Shown here piece by piece: positions 49,711 through 57,907 of a DNA stretch of 64,000 bases (within the stretch, counting starts at the first letter, position 1; each line of letters starts with the position of its first letter). The stretch comes from Paracoccaceae bacterium (GTDB lineage: Bacteria; Pseudomonadota; Alphaproteobacteria; Rhodobacterales; Rhodobacteraceae). The notes below the pieces were generated by a model. That model was given only the letters and a program-made list of their open reading frames with translations. It searched no databases and was not told the DNA's origin. The DNA lies in assembly GCA_030697175.1 (NCBI GenBank), contig JAUYQR010000005.1, forward strand, positions 303,157 to 367,156, in the 5' to 3' direction. The position numbers were made by a program, and so were the translations under genes.

Positions 49711-50546
49711 GCGGGTCGGGCGCCGAAAGCATCAACCGCAGCCGGGGCGTCGATTGGGCGCTGAAGGGCTACATCCTGCTCGCCTATCTGTTCGTGTTTG
49801 CGCCAATCGCGGCGAGTTTCGTGTTCTCGTTCAACTCGGACCGGTTCCCGTCGATCCCGCTCGGCAGCTTTTCGTTGGAGTGGTATGAGGCGGTGGCAGC
49901 GGATCCGCTGGTCTGGCAGGGCTTGCGCAATACGCTGGTGGTGGGCGTGGTCGTCGGGGTGATCTCGACCCTTTTGGGGTTCGGGGCGGCCTACACCGAC
50001 TACCGCTACAAGTTTGCGGGCAAGCAGGTGTATCTGGCGCTGGCGCTGCTGCCGCCGACGATCCCGGTGATCATCCTTGGGCTTGCGATGCTGGCCTATC
50101 TTTCCCGCATCAACCTTTCGGGCAACGCGCTGTCGGTCATCATCGCGCATGTGGTGGTCTGTGCGCCCTTTGCGATGGCGATCATCCGGTTGCGGCTTTC
50201 CCAGATGGACCCGGCGCTGGAGCCCGCGGCGTGGAACCTCGGCGCGTCGGAGTGGAAAACGATGCGGCATGTGATCGTGCCGTTCACCAAGCCTGCGATC
50301 CTTGGCGCCTTGTTCATCACGATGGCGGTGTCGTTCGACGAATTTGCGGTGGCGTGGTTCGTGTCCGGCCTGAACGAAACCCTGCCGGTCAAGGTGCTGG
50401 GCTTCCTGCAAGGGCAGGTCAGCCCGCGGATCAACGCGATCGGCACCTTCGTCTTCGTCCTATCCATGACCCTGGTGATCCTGGCGCAGCTTTTGCTGTC
50501 GGGCAAGGGTGCCAACGACCGCGCGCCCGCGGATGACAAGGAGTAG
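49707..50546 (+). CDS. ABC transporter permease, PotC type
   Basis: The 279-residue protein has six membrane helices. It carries the PotC-type motif VFSFNSDRFPSIPLGSFSLEWYEA after helix 1 and the EAA loop MDPALEPAAWNLGASEWKTMRHVIVPFTKPAILGA (about 170-205). The ATG at 49707 is the one overlapping the upstream stop (ATGA). It forms the second half of the permease of the creatinine/creatine-linked importer. The ATPase gene follows after 3 bp. Confidence 0.88.
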   Translation: MSGSGAESINRSRGVDWALKGYILLAYLFVFAPIAASFVFSFNSDRFPSIPLGSFSLEWYEAVAADPLVWQGLRNTLVVGVVVGVISTLLGFGAAYTDYRYKFAGKQVYLALALLPPTIPVIILGLAMLAYLSRINLSGNALSVIIAHVVVCAPFAMAIIRLRLSQMDPALEPAAWNLGASEWKTMRHVIVPFTKPAILGALFITMAVSFDEFAVAWFVSGLNETLPVKVLGFLQGQVSPRINAIGTFVFVLSMTLVILAQLLLSGKGANDRAPADDKE

Positions 50547-50549
50547 ATC

Positions 50550-51641
50550 ATGCAACGCGACACGCTGGTTTCGTTCGAAGGTGTGGTGAAGCGGTTCGGC
50601 TCTTTCGTGGCCGTGCAGAAGATGGATTTCGAGATCCGCAAGGGCGAGTTCCTGGCGATCATGGGATCGTCGGGCTGTGGCAAGACTACGACGCTGCGGA
50701 TGCTGGCAGGGCTGGAGGCGCCGAGCGAGGGGGTGATCCGCCTTTCGGGCAAGCCGATCAACGACCTGCCGACCTGGAGCCGCGATACGCCGATGGTGTG
50801 GCAGAGCCTGGCGCTGTTTCCGTTCCTGAACGTGCGGGAGAACGTCGAGTTTGCCCTCAAGATGCGGGGTATCGGCAAGGTCGAACGGCGGCGTCGGGCT
50901 GAACAGTGGCTGGACCGGATGCAGATCACCGAGTTTGCCGACCGCAACATCGCCCAGCTTTCGGGCGGCCAGCGGCAGCGTGTGGCGCTGGCCCGGTCGC
51001 TGGTGGTGGAGCCGGAGATCTTGTTGCTTGATGAACCCCTGTCGGCCTTGGACGCGGCGTTGAAGGTGCGGATGCAGTCGGTGCTGAAGACGCTTCAGCG
51101 CGAAACCGGGATCACCTTTGTCTACGTGACGCACAGCCAGTCGGAGGCGTTCTCGATGGCCGACCGCGTGGTGATCATGAGCCGCGGGGTGATCGAGCAG
51201 ATCGGCACGCCGCAGGAAATCTACCGCGCGCCGCGCACCCGCTTTGTGGCGGATTTTCTGGGGTCATCGAACCTGTTCAGCGGCAGGGTGCGGCCGGGAG
51301 CGGCCGGGGGAGTGGAACTTGAAACGCCTGCCGGCGCGCTGAAACTGGGGGGGGACGGGGTGATGCCCGCAGATGGCACCACGGCCACGGTGACGGTGCT
51401 GGACACCAAGACCCATCTGAGCGTGACCCCGCCCGCACGGTCGGTGAATGTGGTGCCGGTTCGGGTGGTGGGCGAAGAGTTCGTGGGCGCCACCGCAACG
51501 GTTTATCTGGAAACGCCGCAGGGGCAGGAAATCCGGGTGCAGAAGGGGCATGACGAACTGGCTGATCTGCCGCTTGGGATCGGTCAGGACCTGTTCGCCT
51601 GGTGGGAGCCGAAGGATGGCCACCTTGTCGCCGAAGCCTGA
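50550..51641 (+). CDS. ABC transporter ATPase, PotA type
   Basis: The 363-residue protein has Walker A GSSGCGKTT (about 38-46), the Q-loop in VWQSLALFPFLNV, signature LSGGQRQRVALARSL, Walker B ILLLDEPLSALDAALK and switch YVTHSQSEAF. A C-terminal TOBE_2 domain (about 275-355) is typical of polyamine-type importers. The Q-loop contains WQSLAL where FQ-Y-L is usual, as in other polyamine-type ATPases. Spacing of 3 bp to the PotC-type gene shows one operon. Confidence 0.92.
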   Translation: MQRDTLVSFEGVVKRFGSFVAVQKMDFEIRKGEFLAIMGSSGCGKTTTLRMLAGLEAPSEGVIRLSGKPINDLPTWSRDTPMVWQSLALFPFLNVRENVEFALKMRGIGKVERRRRAEQWLDRMQITEFADRNIAQLSGGQRQRVALARSLVVEPEILLLDEPLSALDAALKVRMQSVLKTLQRETGITFVYVTHSQSEAFSMADRVVIMSRGVIEQIGTPQEIYRAPRTRFVADFLGSSNLFSGRVRPGAAGGVELETPAGALKLGGDGVMPADGTTATVTVLDTKTHLSVTPPARSVNVVPVRVVGEEFVGATATVYLETPQGQEIRVQKGHDELADLPLGIGQDLFAWWEPKDGHLVAEA

Positions 51642-51671
51642 GCGACACCCCGAGAAACGGAGACCGAACGG

Positions 51672-51794
51672 ATGAGCCACATCTTCATCAGCGCAGGCGG
51701 AATGAGCCAGCGGCAAATCGACGCCTTGCCGCTGCGCGGGATGCGCGCGATGGTGCGCAGGGTTCTGGCGCGCCTTCAGGTGATACAGGCATGA
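51672..51794 (+). CDS. Possible 40-residue protein between ATPase and AraC regulator genes
   Basis: The short frame starts ATG 8 bases after CGGAGA and ends with ATGA overlapping the AraC-type gene. It reads MSHIFISAGGMSQRQIDALP and continues with an Arg/Met-rich helix. The overlap and ribosome-binding site support translation, perhaps as a leader coupling the regulator to the operon. No family is recognised and the length makes chance possible. Confidence 0.4.
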   Translation: MSHIFISAGGMSQRQIDALPLRGMRAMVRRVLARLQVIQA

Positions 51795-52810
51795 CCCATC
51801 AGCCGGCTCGCGACAGCTTTGCCGCCACCAGCGCAATCATCCCGCGCGGCGTGGCGCATGTGGCCCTGGCCGGCCCGGTGCGGACGCGGGAGTTCGCGTT
51901 CCTGACCTTGCCGCGGTTCACGCTGCTGGCCTTCAGTTCGGCGGTCGATCCCTTGCGGATCGCCAATCAGTTGACCCAGCGCCCGCTCTATCACTGGCGC
52001 GTGGTCAGTCTGGATGGGCTGCCGGCCGAAAGCTCTGCCGGGATCCGGATCGAGGCGGATCAGGGGCTGGTTCCGGTTGGGCGTGACACCACGGTGATCG
52101 TGTGCTCCGGCACCGACGCGACACAGGCGGCGGACCGCAAGGCGCTGGCGTGGCTGCGGGATCATTCGCGCCGGGGCGGGGTCTTGGGGGCGGTCTGCAC
52201 CGGGGCCTATACGCTGGCGCGGGCGGGGCTGCTGGACGGCGATGCCACCACCGTGCATTGGGAAAATCAGGCCGCGTTCCGCGAGTTGTTCGACATTGAG
52301 CCGCTGCAGCAGATCTACGTCATGGGGCGGCGGCATTTTTCCTGTGCCGGGGGGGAAGCCGGGGTGGACATGATGCTGGCCCTGATTGCCGAGGATCACG
52401 GGCAGAAGCTGGCCGATGCGGTTGCCGAAATGTGCCTGCATTCGCGCCGTCGCGAGGCGGTCACAACGCAAAAACGGGTGTTCACCGCCCCGATGCGGGT
52501 GCGCAATCCAGATATCGCGCGGGTGATTGCCGCCATGCAGGTCAACATCGCAACCCCGCTGGAGCAGGAGGCCCTGGCCCGAGTCTTCGGCAAGACGACC
52601 CGGCATCTGGAGCGGACCTTCAAGGCGGTGACCGGGCAGACCCCGAAAAGCTTCTACCTCGGCCTGCGGTTGGAACAGGCGCGGGATCTGTTGGCGGAAA
52701 CCGGCATGTCGATCCTGGATGTGGCGATTGCGACGGGCTTCAACTCTCGGGGGAGTTTCACGAAATCGTTCCGCCGCTGCTTTGGGCAATGTCCGACGCA
52801 GTTCCGCTGA
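51791..52810 (+). CDS. GlxA-family AraC-type regulator (DJ-1/PfpI domain fused to AraC HTH)
   Basis: The 339-residue protein has an N-terminal class I glutamine-amidotransferase-like domain (about 25-205), with the nucleophile-elbow cysteine in GAVCTGAYTLARAGLLDG. Its C-terminal double helix-turn-helix (about 235-335) includes LARVFGKTTRHLERTFKAVTGQTPKSFYLGLRLEQARDLL and FNSRGSFTKSFRRCFGQCPTQFR. This architecture includes GbdR/ArgR-like regulators of quaternary amine and guanidino compound catabolism. Sarcosine, the creatinase product, fits that theme, so it may control the transporter operon. This is inference. Confidence 0.85.
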   Translation: MTHQPARDSFAATSAIIPRGVAHVALAGPVRTREFAFLTLPRFTLLAFSSAVDPLRIANQLTQRPLYHWRVVSLDGLPAESSAGIRIEADQGLVPVGRDTTVIVCSGTDATQAADRKALAWLRDHSRRGGVLGAVCTGAYTLARAGLLDGDATTVHWENQAAFRELFDIEPLQQIYVMGRRHFSCAGGEAGVDMMLALIAEDHGQKLADAVAEMCLHSRRREAVTTQKRVFTAPMRVRNPDIARVIAAMQVNIATPLEQEALARVFGKTTRHLERTFKAVTGQTPKSFYLGLRLEQARDLLAETGMSILDVAIATGFNSRGSFTKSFRRCFGQCPTQFR

Positions 52811-52950
52811 GGCAGGGCTGGCACCGCCATCATTCCGGCACTGCAGGTCTGGACATTGCCGCGCCGATTGAAAACTATTGACGGATCGGTGGCGCTTGGA
52901 CTCGACGGTGAGTTCGGGTGGCCCTGGCCCGCAGTTTCGGACAGCCCTGA

Positions 52951-54000
52951 ATGGACAGCCTTCCCCGCATCGCTCTGGCCCTGATCATCGGGGCTGCCGG
53001 AGGGTTTGGCTTTTATCTGCTGGGCTTGCCGCTGCCGTGGATGCTGGGCGCGCTGTTTGCGACGATGACCGCGTCGGTGGCCAATGCGCCGGTGATCGCG
53101 CCGGCCCGGATCAGGTCTGCGGTGGTTGCAGTGATCGGCGTTCTTCTGGGGTCACGGTTCACGCCCGATGTGCTGCAACAGGCCAGTGCCTGGGGTGCGA
53201 CGGTGGCGATCTTGATGGTGTATGTGGTGGCCGTGGCGCTGGTGGTGGTGCCGTTCTACCGCTTTGTCGGCAAGTTCGACTGGGTGACCGCCTATTTCGC
53301 CGGGATGCCCGGTGGGCTGACCGAGATGATCGAGATCGGCGAGGCGAACGGGGCCAAGCCCGCACCGATCATTCTGGCCCACAGCCTGCGTATCGTGGTG
53401 ACGATTTCGCTGATCGCTTTCTGGTTTCGCATCGTGCAGGGGCATGACGTGGGTGCTTCGGCTGTGCGGACCGATGCGGCGCTGTCGTGGCTTGATGCGG
53501 GGGTGATGCTGGCATCGGCCGTTGCGGGCAGCGCGCTGGGGGGCTGGTTGCGGTTTCCCGCGCCGGCGTTTCTGGGCCCGCTGCTGGTGTCGGCGGTGCT
53601 GCACCTGACCGGGCTGACGGCGAGCGTGCCGCCGACCTTGCTGGTCAATGCGGCGCAGGTGATCCTTGGCACCGTTCTGGGCTGCCGGTTTCTGGGGATC
53701 AGCGCGCGAACGCTGGTTCCGGCGACGCTGTTGAGCATCGGGGCGACGGTGCTGACGCTGGGACTGGCGTTTGCGGGTGGACTGGCGATGCACGCCGTTG
53801 CCGGCAGCCCGATTGATCAGGCGCTGTTGGCGATGGCGCCCGGCGGTTTGACGGAGATGGGGCTGATCGCGCTGGCCATTCACGCGGATGTGGCATTCGT
53901 GGCCCTGCATCATGTGGTGCGGATATTGTTCGTGATCGTGCTTGCACCGCTGGCGTTCAGGGTGATCATCGGGCGGAGCGGCAGGGCAGGGCGGGGTTGA
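52951..54000 (+). CDS. AbrB-family (PF05145) integral membrane protein
   Basis: The 349-residue protein has about ten hydrophobic segments and two internal repeats, each with PGGLTEM (MPGGLTEMIEIGEANGAKPAPIILAHSLRI and APGGLTEMGLIALAIHADVAFVALHHVVRI). These are hallmarks of the AbrB/putative ammonia monooxygenase family, unrelated to the AbrB DNA-binding protein. Function is unclear; transport has been suggested. It stands alone between the GlxA-type gene and the convergent phnM gene. Confidence 0.82.
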   Translation: MDSLPRIALALIIGAAGGFGFYLLGLPLPWMLGALFATMTASVANAPVIAPARIRSAVVAVIGVLLGSRFTPDVLQQASAWGATVAILMVYVVAVALVVVPFYRFVGKFDWVTAYFAGMPGGLTEMIEIGEANGAKPAPIILAHSLRIVVTISLIAFWFRIVQGHDVGASAVRTDAALSWLDAGVMLASAVAGSALGGWLRFPAPAFLGPLLVSAVLHLTGLTASVPPTLLVNAAQVILGTVLGCRFLGISARTLVPATLLSIGATVLTLGLAFAGGLAMHAVAGSPIDQALLAMAPGGLTEMGLIALAIHADVAFVALHHVVRILFVIVLAPLAFRVIIGRSGRAGRG

Positions 54001-54028
54001 CGGGCGCGGCCTCGCGCCCCAAACGAGG

Positions 54029-55174
54029 TCACGACACCCGGCTGCCCCGGACCCAGACGCCGCGCACCGCCCCGGCCGTGCCGATGCGGGTGACGCGGAT
54101 CACGTCGGCGCGCGCATCCGGGGCAAGGTGGCCGCGATCGGCGAGACCCGCCGCAGCGGCAGGGGCTTCGGTCACGGTGGCGATGCCGCGCGCCGTGTCG
54201 CCCCACAGGTCACCAAGCATCAGCGCCGCAGACAGAAGCGAGGAGGGCACGTAGTCGGAAGAGACGATGTCAAGCAGATCGGCCTCGGCAAGCGTGCTGG
54301 CGGCGACGTTGCCGGAATGGCTGCCACCCCGGATAAGGTTGGGCGCGCCCATCATCACCTTGATCTGATGCTTGGCACAGGCACGGGCGGCGTCTTCCGT
54401 GGTGGGAAACTCGGCGAAATGGGCGCCGTGTTCGGCAGACCGGGCCACATGGGCAGGGTCGGTGTCATCATGGCTGGCCAGCACCGCGCCGTAGCGGCGG
54501 GCGGCGGCAACGGCGGCGGCTTCGTGCGCGGCCCCGTTGCGGGCCTTGAGTGCCTGCTGCGTGGCGACGTGAACCTCGAAATCGGCGGGGCTGATGCCGT
54601 GTTTGCCGATGACGTATTTCTCAAGCTGCTTCAGGTCGCGGAACTGCCGGTCGCCGGGGGTGTGATCCATCAGGCTGACGATGCCGATGCGGTCGGCAGG
54701 GCCGAACTTGTCCAACTCTTCGATCAGGGTTTCCGAGCAGATTTCGGCGCGCAGATGCAGGTAATGGCTGATCTTCAGCACCCCCTCGTCGCGCAGGCCA
54801 AGGATTTCGTCGGCCAGCGCACGGGCGTATTCGCCGTAGTTGGCCTTGGCGTTCGACACCACGGACCCGACACGCAGGGCATCGAACACCGTGGTGATCC
54901 CTACCGAGGCAAGTTCGGCGTCATGCGCGATGATGGCGGCAGCGTGGGGCCAGTTGACCTTGGGGCGCGGCTCGATATGGCGTTCGAGGTTGTCGGTGTG
55001 AAGCTCGATCAGGCCGGGCATCACAAGATCGCCGCCGCAGTCGATCGCACCTGCGGGGACGCCGGAGCCGGGGGCAATGTCGGTGATCAATCCGTCCACC
55101 ATGCGGATCTGGCCGCGCAGGGTTTCGCCCGGCAGGACCAGCATTGCGTTGGCGAGGATGGTTTCAGCGGTCAT
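54029..55174 (-). CDS. phnM: Alpha-D-ribose 1-methylphosphonate 5-triphosphate diphosphatase
   Basis: The 381-residue amidohydrolase-fold protein shows MPGLIELHTDNLERHIEPRPKVNWP (metal ligands), GITTVFDALRVGS, ISHYLHLRAEIC, SLMDHTPGDRQF and VLASHDDTDPAHV with a C-terminal SSDYVPSSLL. These are characteristic PhnM segments. It removes pyrophosphate from the C-P lyase intermediate to give ribose 1-methylphosphonate 5-phosphate. It is transcribed away from the DUF1045 gene; the 94-bp divergent gap contains a Pho-box-like repeat. Confidence 0.92.
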   Translation of the reverse strand: MTAETILANAMLVLPGETLRGQIRMVDGLITDIAPGSGVPAGAIDCGGDLVMPGLIELHTDNLERHIEPRPKVNWPHAAAIIAHDAELASVGITTVFDALRVGSVVSNAKANYGEYARALADEILGLRDEGVLKISHYLHLRAEICSETLIEELDKFGPADRIGIVSLMDHTPGDRQFRDLKQLEKYVIGKHGISPADFEVHVATQQALKARNGAAHEAAAVAAARRYGAVLASHDDTDPAHVARSAEHGAHFAEFPTTEDAARACAKHQIKVMMGAPNLIRGGSHSGNVAASTLAEADLLDIVSSDYVPSSLLSAALMLGDLWGDTARGIATVTEAPAAAAGLADRGHLAPDARADVIRVTRIGTAGAVRGVWVRGSRVS

Positions 55175-55229
55175 CGGGGCGGTCCTGTCTTGCGCGGCGC
55201 GCGGGTTCGGGGTGGAAATGACATGCGCC

Positions 55230-55249
55230 CGTCACACCTGTGTGACATG
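55230..55249. promoter_or_regulatory. Pho-box-like repeat in the phnM/DUF1045 gap
   Basis: Read on the minus strand, the gap contains TGTCACA-CAGG-TGTGACG, two near-direct 7-mers with an 11-bp period like the PhoB consensus TGTCAxA-N4-TGTCAxx, with one change in the second half. It is also part of an inverted repeat (GTCACACCTGTGTGAC), so another regulator is possible. Confidence 0.45.
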
Positions 55250-55268
55250 GCCGGGCTAACGGGCTGGC

Positions 55269-55931
55269 ATGGAAGACATGAAGCGATACGCTGTCTATTA
55301 TGCGCCGCGTGCCGGCGGCTTTGCTACCCGGGCCGGAGAATGGCTGGCGGGGGGCGTCGATCTGCCGGGGTTGCCGCGAGCGGCCGTCGAGATCACCGGC
55401 GAGCCACGGCGATACGGATTTCACGGCACGATCCGCGCCCCGTTCCGGCCCGCCGAGGGTGCGGACGGCGTGGCGATCAACGAGGCTGTGGCTGCGCTGG
55501 CGGCGAAACTGGCGCCAGTTGTCTGCGAGGGGCTGGCGGTCGAGAATCTGCACGGGTTTCTGGCGCTGACGCCGCTTGGCTGCGAGGCGGCGCTGTTGGA
55601 GCTGGGAGCGGCTGTTGTCGAGGGCACCAACGGGTTGCGCGCGCCCCTGACCGACGCCGAGATTGCCCGCAGGCGGCCAGACCGGCTTTCGGCGCGGCAG
55701 CGGGTCTTGCTGGATCACTGGGGCTATCCGCATGTGATGGAAGAGTTCCGGTTTCACCTGACCCTGACCGACCGTTTGCCCGACGCCGAGGCCGCGGTGG
55801 TTGCGGCTGTGCTTGGCGCGTGGGTCGCGCCGCTGCTGCCGCGCCCTTTCGTGATCGAGGATCTGTGCCTGTTCGGTGAGGATGCGGGCGGGGCGTTTCA
55901 CCTGCTGCATCGTCATGCGCTGACCGGCTGA
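55269..55931 (+). CDS. DUF1045 2H-phosphodiesterase-like phosphonate operon protein
   Basis: The 220-residue protein carries two HxT/H-type motifs of 2H phosphodiesterases: YGFHGTIRAPF (about 44) and FRFHLTLTDRLP (about 162). This is the DUF1045 protein found in many C-P lyase operons. No phnP is present here, so it may hydrolyse the cyclic ribose phosphate produced by PhnJ, in place of PhnP; that is inference. It is encoded opposite to the rest, and its 3' end overlaps phnN tail-to-tail by 19 bp. Confidence 0.82.
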   Translation: MEDMKRYAVYYAPRAGGFATRAGEWLAGGVDLPGLPRAAVEITGEPRRYGFHGTIRAPFRPAEGADGVAINEAVAALAAKLAPVVCEGLAVENLHGFLALTPLGCEAALLELGAAVVEGTNGLRAPLTDAEIARRRPDRLSARQRVLLDHWGYPHVMEEFRFHLTLTDRLPDAEAAVVAAVLGAWVAPLLPRPFVIEDLCLFGEDAGGAFHLLHRHALTG

Positions 55932-56437
55932 AGCGCCGCAAGCAGGCGTGCGATGCCTTCGGCGGGTGTGGCGTCGTTGACGACCGTGGTGGCCGCAATT
56001 CCGTGGGGCAGGGTGAAGGCGGCGCGCGACAGGCGGGCCGCGATGTCACAGACGGTTTCGCGGCCACGGGCGGCAAGCCGGGCGGCAAGGACCGCGTCAG
56101 GGGCCGTGACGAGGATCACGCGCAGGTTCGGAAAGACGCTGACAGCTTGCAGCAGGGCGGCGCGGCTGCCGTTGAAAACCACGTCATTCAGGCCGGTGAT
56201 CTGGTCGCGCGGGATGCCGTAGCGCAGGCCGTGCGCGTCCCATGTCAGGGCAAAAGCGTCTTTGGCGAGGCGCGTTTGAAATTCGGCTTCGGTCACGCCC
56301 TCGAAATCTTCACCCCCCGCTTCGCTTGGCCGGGTAATGACGCGGCGAACGAGGTGCAGGTCGGGGCGGGCCGCCAGCGCGCCGGAAAGCAGCGTGTCCT
56401 TGCCCGCGCCCGATGGGCCGACGACCGCAAAGATCAT
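55913..56437 (-). CDS. phnN: Ribose 1,5-bisphosphate phosphokinase
   Basis: The 174-residue guanylate-kinase-like protein has P-loop GPSGAGKDTLL (residues 8-15 region), RRVITRPSEAGGEDFEGVTEAEF and GLRYGIPRDQ. It phosphorylates ribose 1,5-bisphosphate to PRPP, recycling the C-P lyase ribose scaffold. It starts within the phnL stop (4-bp overlap) and its end overlaps the DUF1045 gene. Confidence 0.9.
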   Translation of the reverse strand: MIFAVVGPSGAGKDTLLSGALAARPDLHLVRRVITRPSEAGGEDFEGVTEAEFQTRLAKDAFALTWDAHGLRYGIPRDQITGLNDVVFNGSRAALLQAVSVFPNLRVILVTAPDAVLAARLAARGRETVCDIAARLSRAAFTLPHGIAATTVVNDATPAEGIARLLAALQPVSA

Positions 56438-57117
56438 GCCGCGGCCCTTGGGGTGAAGCCGGTCACGTCGACAAGGCGGTCACAGACGCGGGCGCGGGCG
56501 GATTCGTCATGGAAGATGCCGAGGATGGCGGCGCCGCGGGCCTTGGCCTCCTGTATCATCGACAGCACCACCTCGCGGTTGGCGGCATCAAGGCTCGCGG
56601 TCGGTTCATCAAGGAGCAGGGCCGGGTAGGGGTGGGCAAAGCCGCGTGCGATGTTGACGCGCTGCTGTTCGCCGCCCGAGAACGTGGTGGGCGACAGGGA
56701 CCAGAGCCGTTCGGGTATGTTCAGGCGCGCCAGCAGGGTCGCTGCGTGGCGTCGGGCCTGTTCGGCGGGTGTGCCAAGCGCCAGAAGCGGCTCTGCGACC
56801 ACGTCCAGCGTCGGGACGCGCGGCACGACACGCAGGAACTGGCTGACGTAGCCCAGCGTGTCACGGCGCAGCGCGATGATCTGGCGCGGCGCGGCGGTGG
56901 CCACGTCAAGCGTGCCGACGATCAGCTTGCCTCCCGCTGCAAGGTAATTGCCGTAGACCATGCGCATCAGGGTGGATTTCCCGGCACCCGACTGGCCGAT
57001 CAGCCCGACACATTCGCCGGGGTTCACGGTCAGGCTGGCCCCGGACATGACCGGGATCACCGCCGCGCCCTGATTGTGCAGGGTAAAGGATTTGGACAGA
57101 TCGTGGATGCGGATCAT
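56434..57117 (-). CDS. phnL: C-P lyase ABC-like ATPase PhnL
   Basis: The 227-residue ATPase has Walker A GQSGAGKSTLMRMVYGNY, Q-loop GYVSQFLRVVPRVP, signature FSGGEQQRVNIARGFA, Walker B LLLDEPTASLD and a switch His in GIFHDESAR. The GNYL and SQFLRVIPRV-like motifs are diagnostic of PhnL. It is required for C-P lyase pathway function, together with PhnG-H-I. The ATG at 57117, four bases after the phnK stop, is preferred over an upstream extension that lies inside phnK. Confidence 0.92.
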   Translation of the reverse strand: MIRIHDLSKSFTLHNQGAAVIPVMSGASLTVNPGECVGLIGQSGAGKSTLMRMVYGNYLAAGGKLIVGTLDVATAAPRQIIALRRDTLGYVSQFLRVVPRVPTLDVVAEPLLALGTPAEQARRHAATLLARLNIPERLWSLSPTTFSGGEQQRVNIARGFAHPYPALLLDEPTASLDAANREVVLSMIQEAKARGAAILGIFHDESARARVCDRLVDVTGFTPRAAA

Positions 57118-57121
57118 CGGC

Positions 57122-57907
57122 TTACACCTGCAGGACGGAGGAGACGAGAAGCTGGGTATAGGCGTGCTGCGGGTCATCCAGCACCTGGTCGGTCAGCCCC
57201 TGTTCCACGACCCGGCCCCCCTTCATCACCATCAGACGGTGCGCCAGAAGGCGGACGACGGCAAGATCGTGGGTGACGATGATGACGGAAAGGCCAAGGT
57301 CACGCACCAGCCCGCGCAGCAGGTCCAGAAGACGCGCCTGCACGCTGACATCAAGCCCGCCGGTCGGTTCGTCCATGAACACAAGGCGCGGGCCGGTGAC
57401 CAGGTTGCGGGCGATCTGCAGACGCTGCTGCATGCCGCCCGAAAAGGCGGTAGGGCGGTCGTCGATCCGGTCTGCGGCGATCTCGACGCGGCCAAGCCAA
57501 TCGCTGGCCTTGTCGCGAATGCCGCCGTAATGGCGCGCGCCGACGGCCATCAGGCGTTCTCCCACATTGCCCCCCGCGGAGACGCCCATCCGCAGGCCGT
57601 CGCGCGGGTTCTGGTGGACATAGGCCCAGTCGGTGCGCGACAGCCGGCGGCGTTCCGTTTCGGCCATCGTCAGGGTGTCGCGGCCGTCATAGGCGACACG
57701 GCCAAGGTCGGGGGTCAAATGCCCGGCAAGGCAGGACAGAAGGGTGGATTTGCCCGAGCCGCTTTCACCGACGATGCCAAGCACTTCGCCGGGGAAAAGA
57801 TCAAAGCTGACGTCGAGGCAGCCGATCCGGGAGCCGTAGCGTTTGGTCAGGCCGTCGACCTGCAAAAGCGGGGTGTCGGTGGTGGACAGGGGGGGCATCA
57901 GTGTCAT
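57122..57907 (-). CDS. phnK: C-P lyase core-complex ATPase PhnK
   Basis: The 261-residue ATPase has Walker A GESGSGKSTLLSCLAGH, the PhnK-typical AYVHQNPRDGLRMGVSAGGNVGERLMA, signature FSGGMQQRLQIARNLV, Walker B LVFMDEPTGGLDVSVQARLLDLLRGL and switch VTHDLAV. PhnK binds the PhnGHIJ core through PhnJ. The start at 57907 overlaps the phnJ stop (ATGA), which decides it over an ATG 9 bp downstream. Confidence 0.92.
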   Translation of the reverse strand: MTLMPPLSTTDTPLLQVDGLTKRYGSRIGCLDVSFDLFPGEVLGIVGESGSGKSTLLSCLAGHLTPDLGRVAYDGRDTLTMAETERRRLSRTDWAYVHQNPRDGLRMGVSAGGNVGERLMAVGARHYGGIRDKASDWLGRVEIAADRIDDRPTAFSGGMQQRLQIARNLVTGPRLVFMDEPTGGLDVSVQARLLDLLRGLVRDLGLSVIIVTHDLAVVRLLAHRLMVMKGGRVVEQGLTDQVLDDPQHAYTQLLVSSVLQV

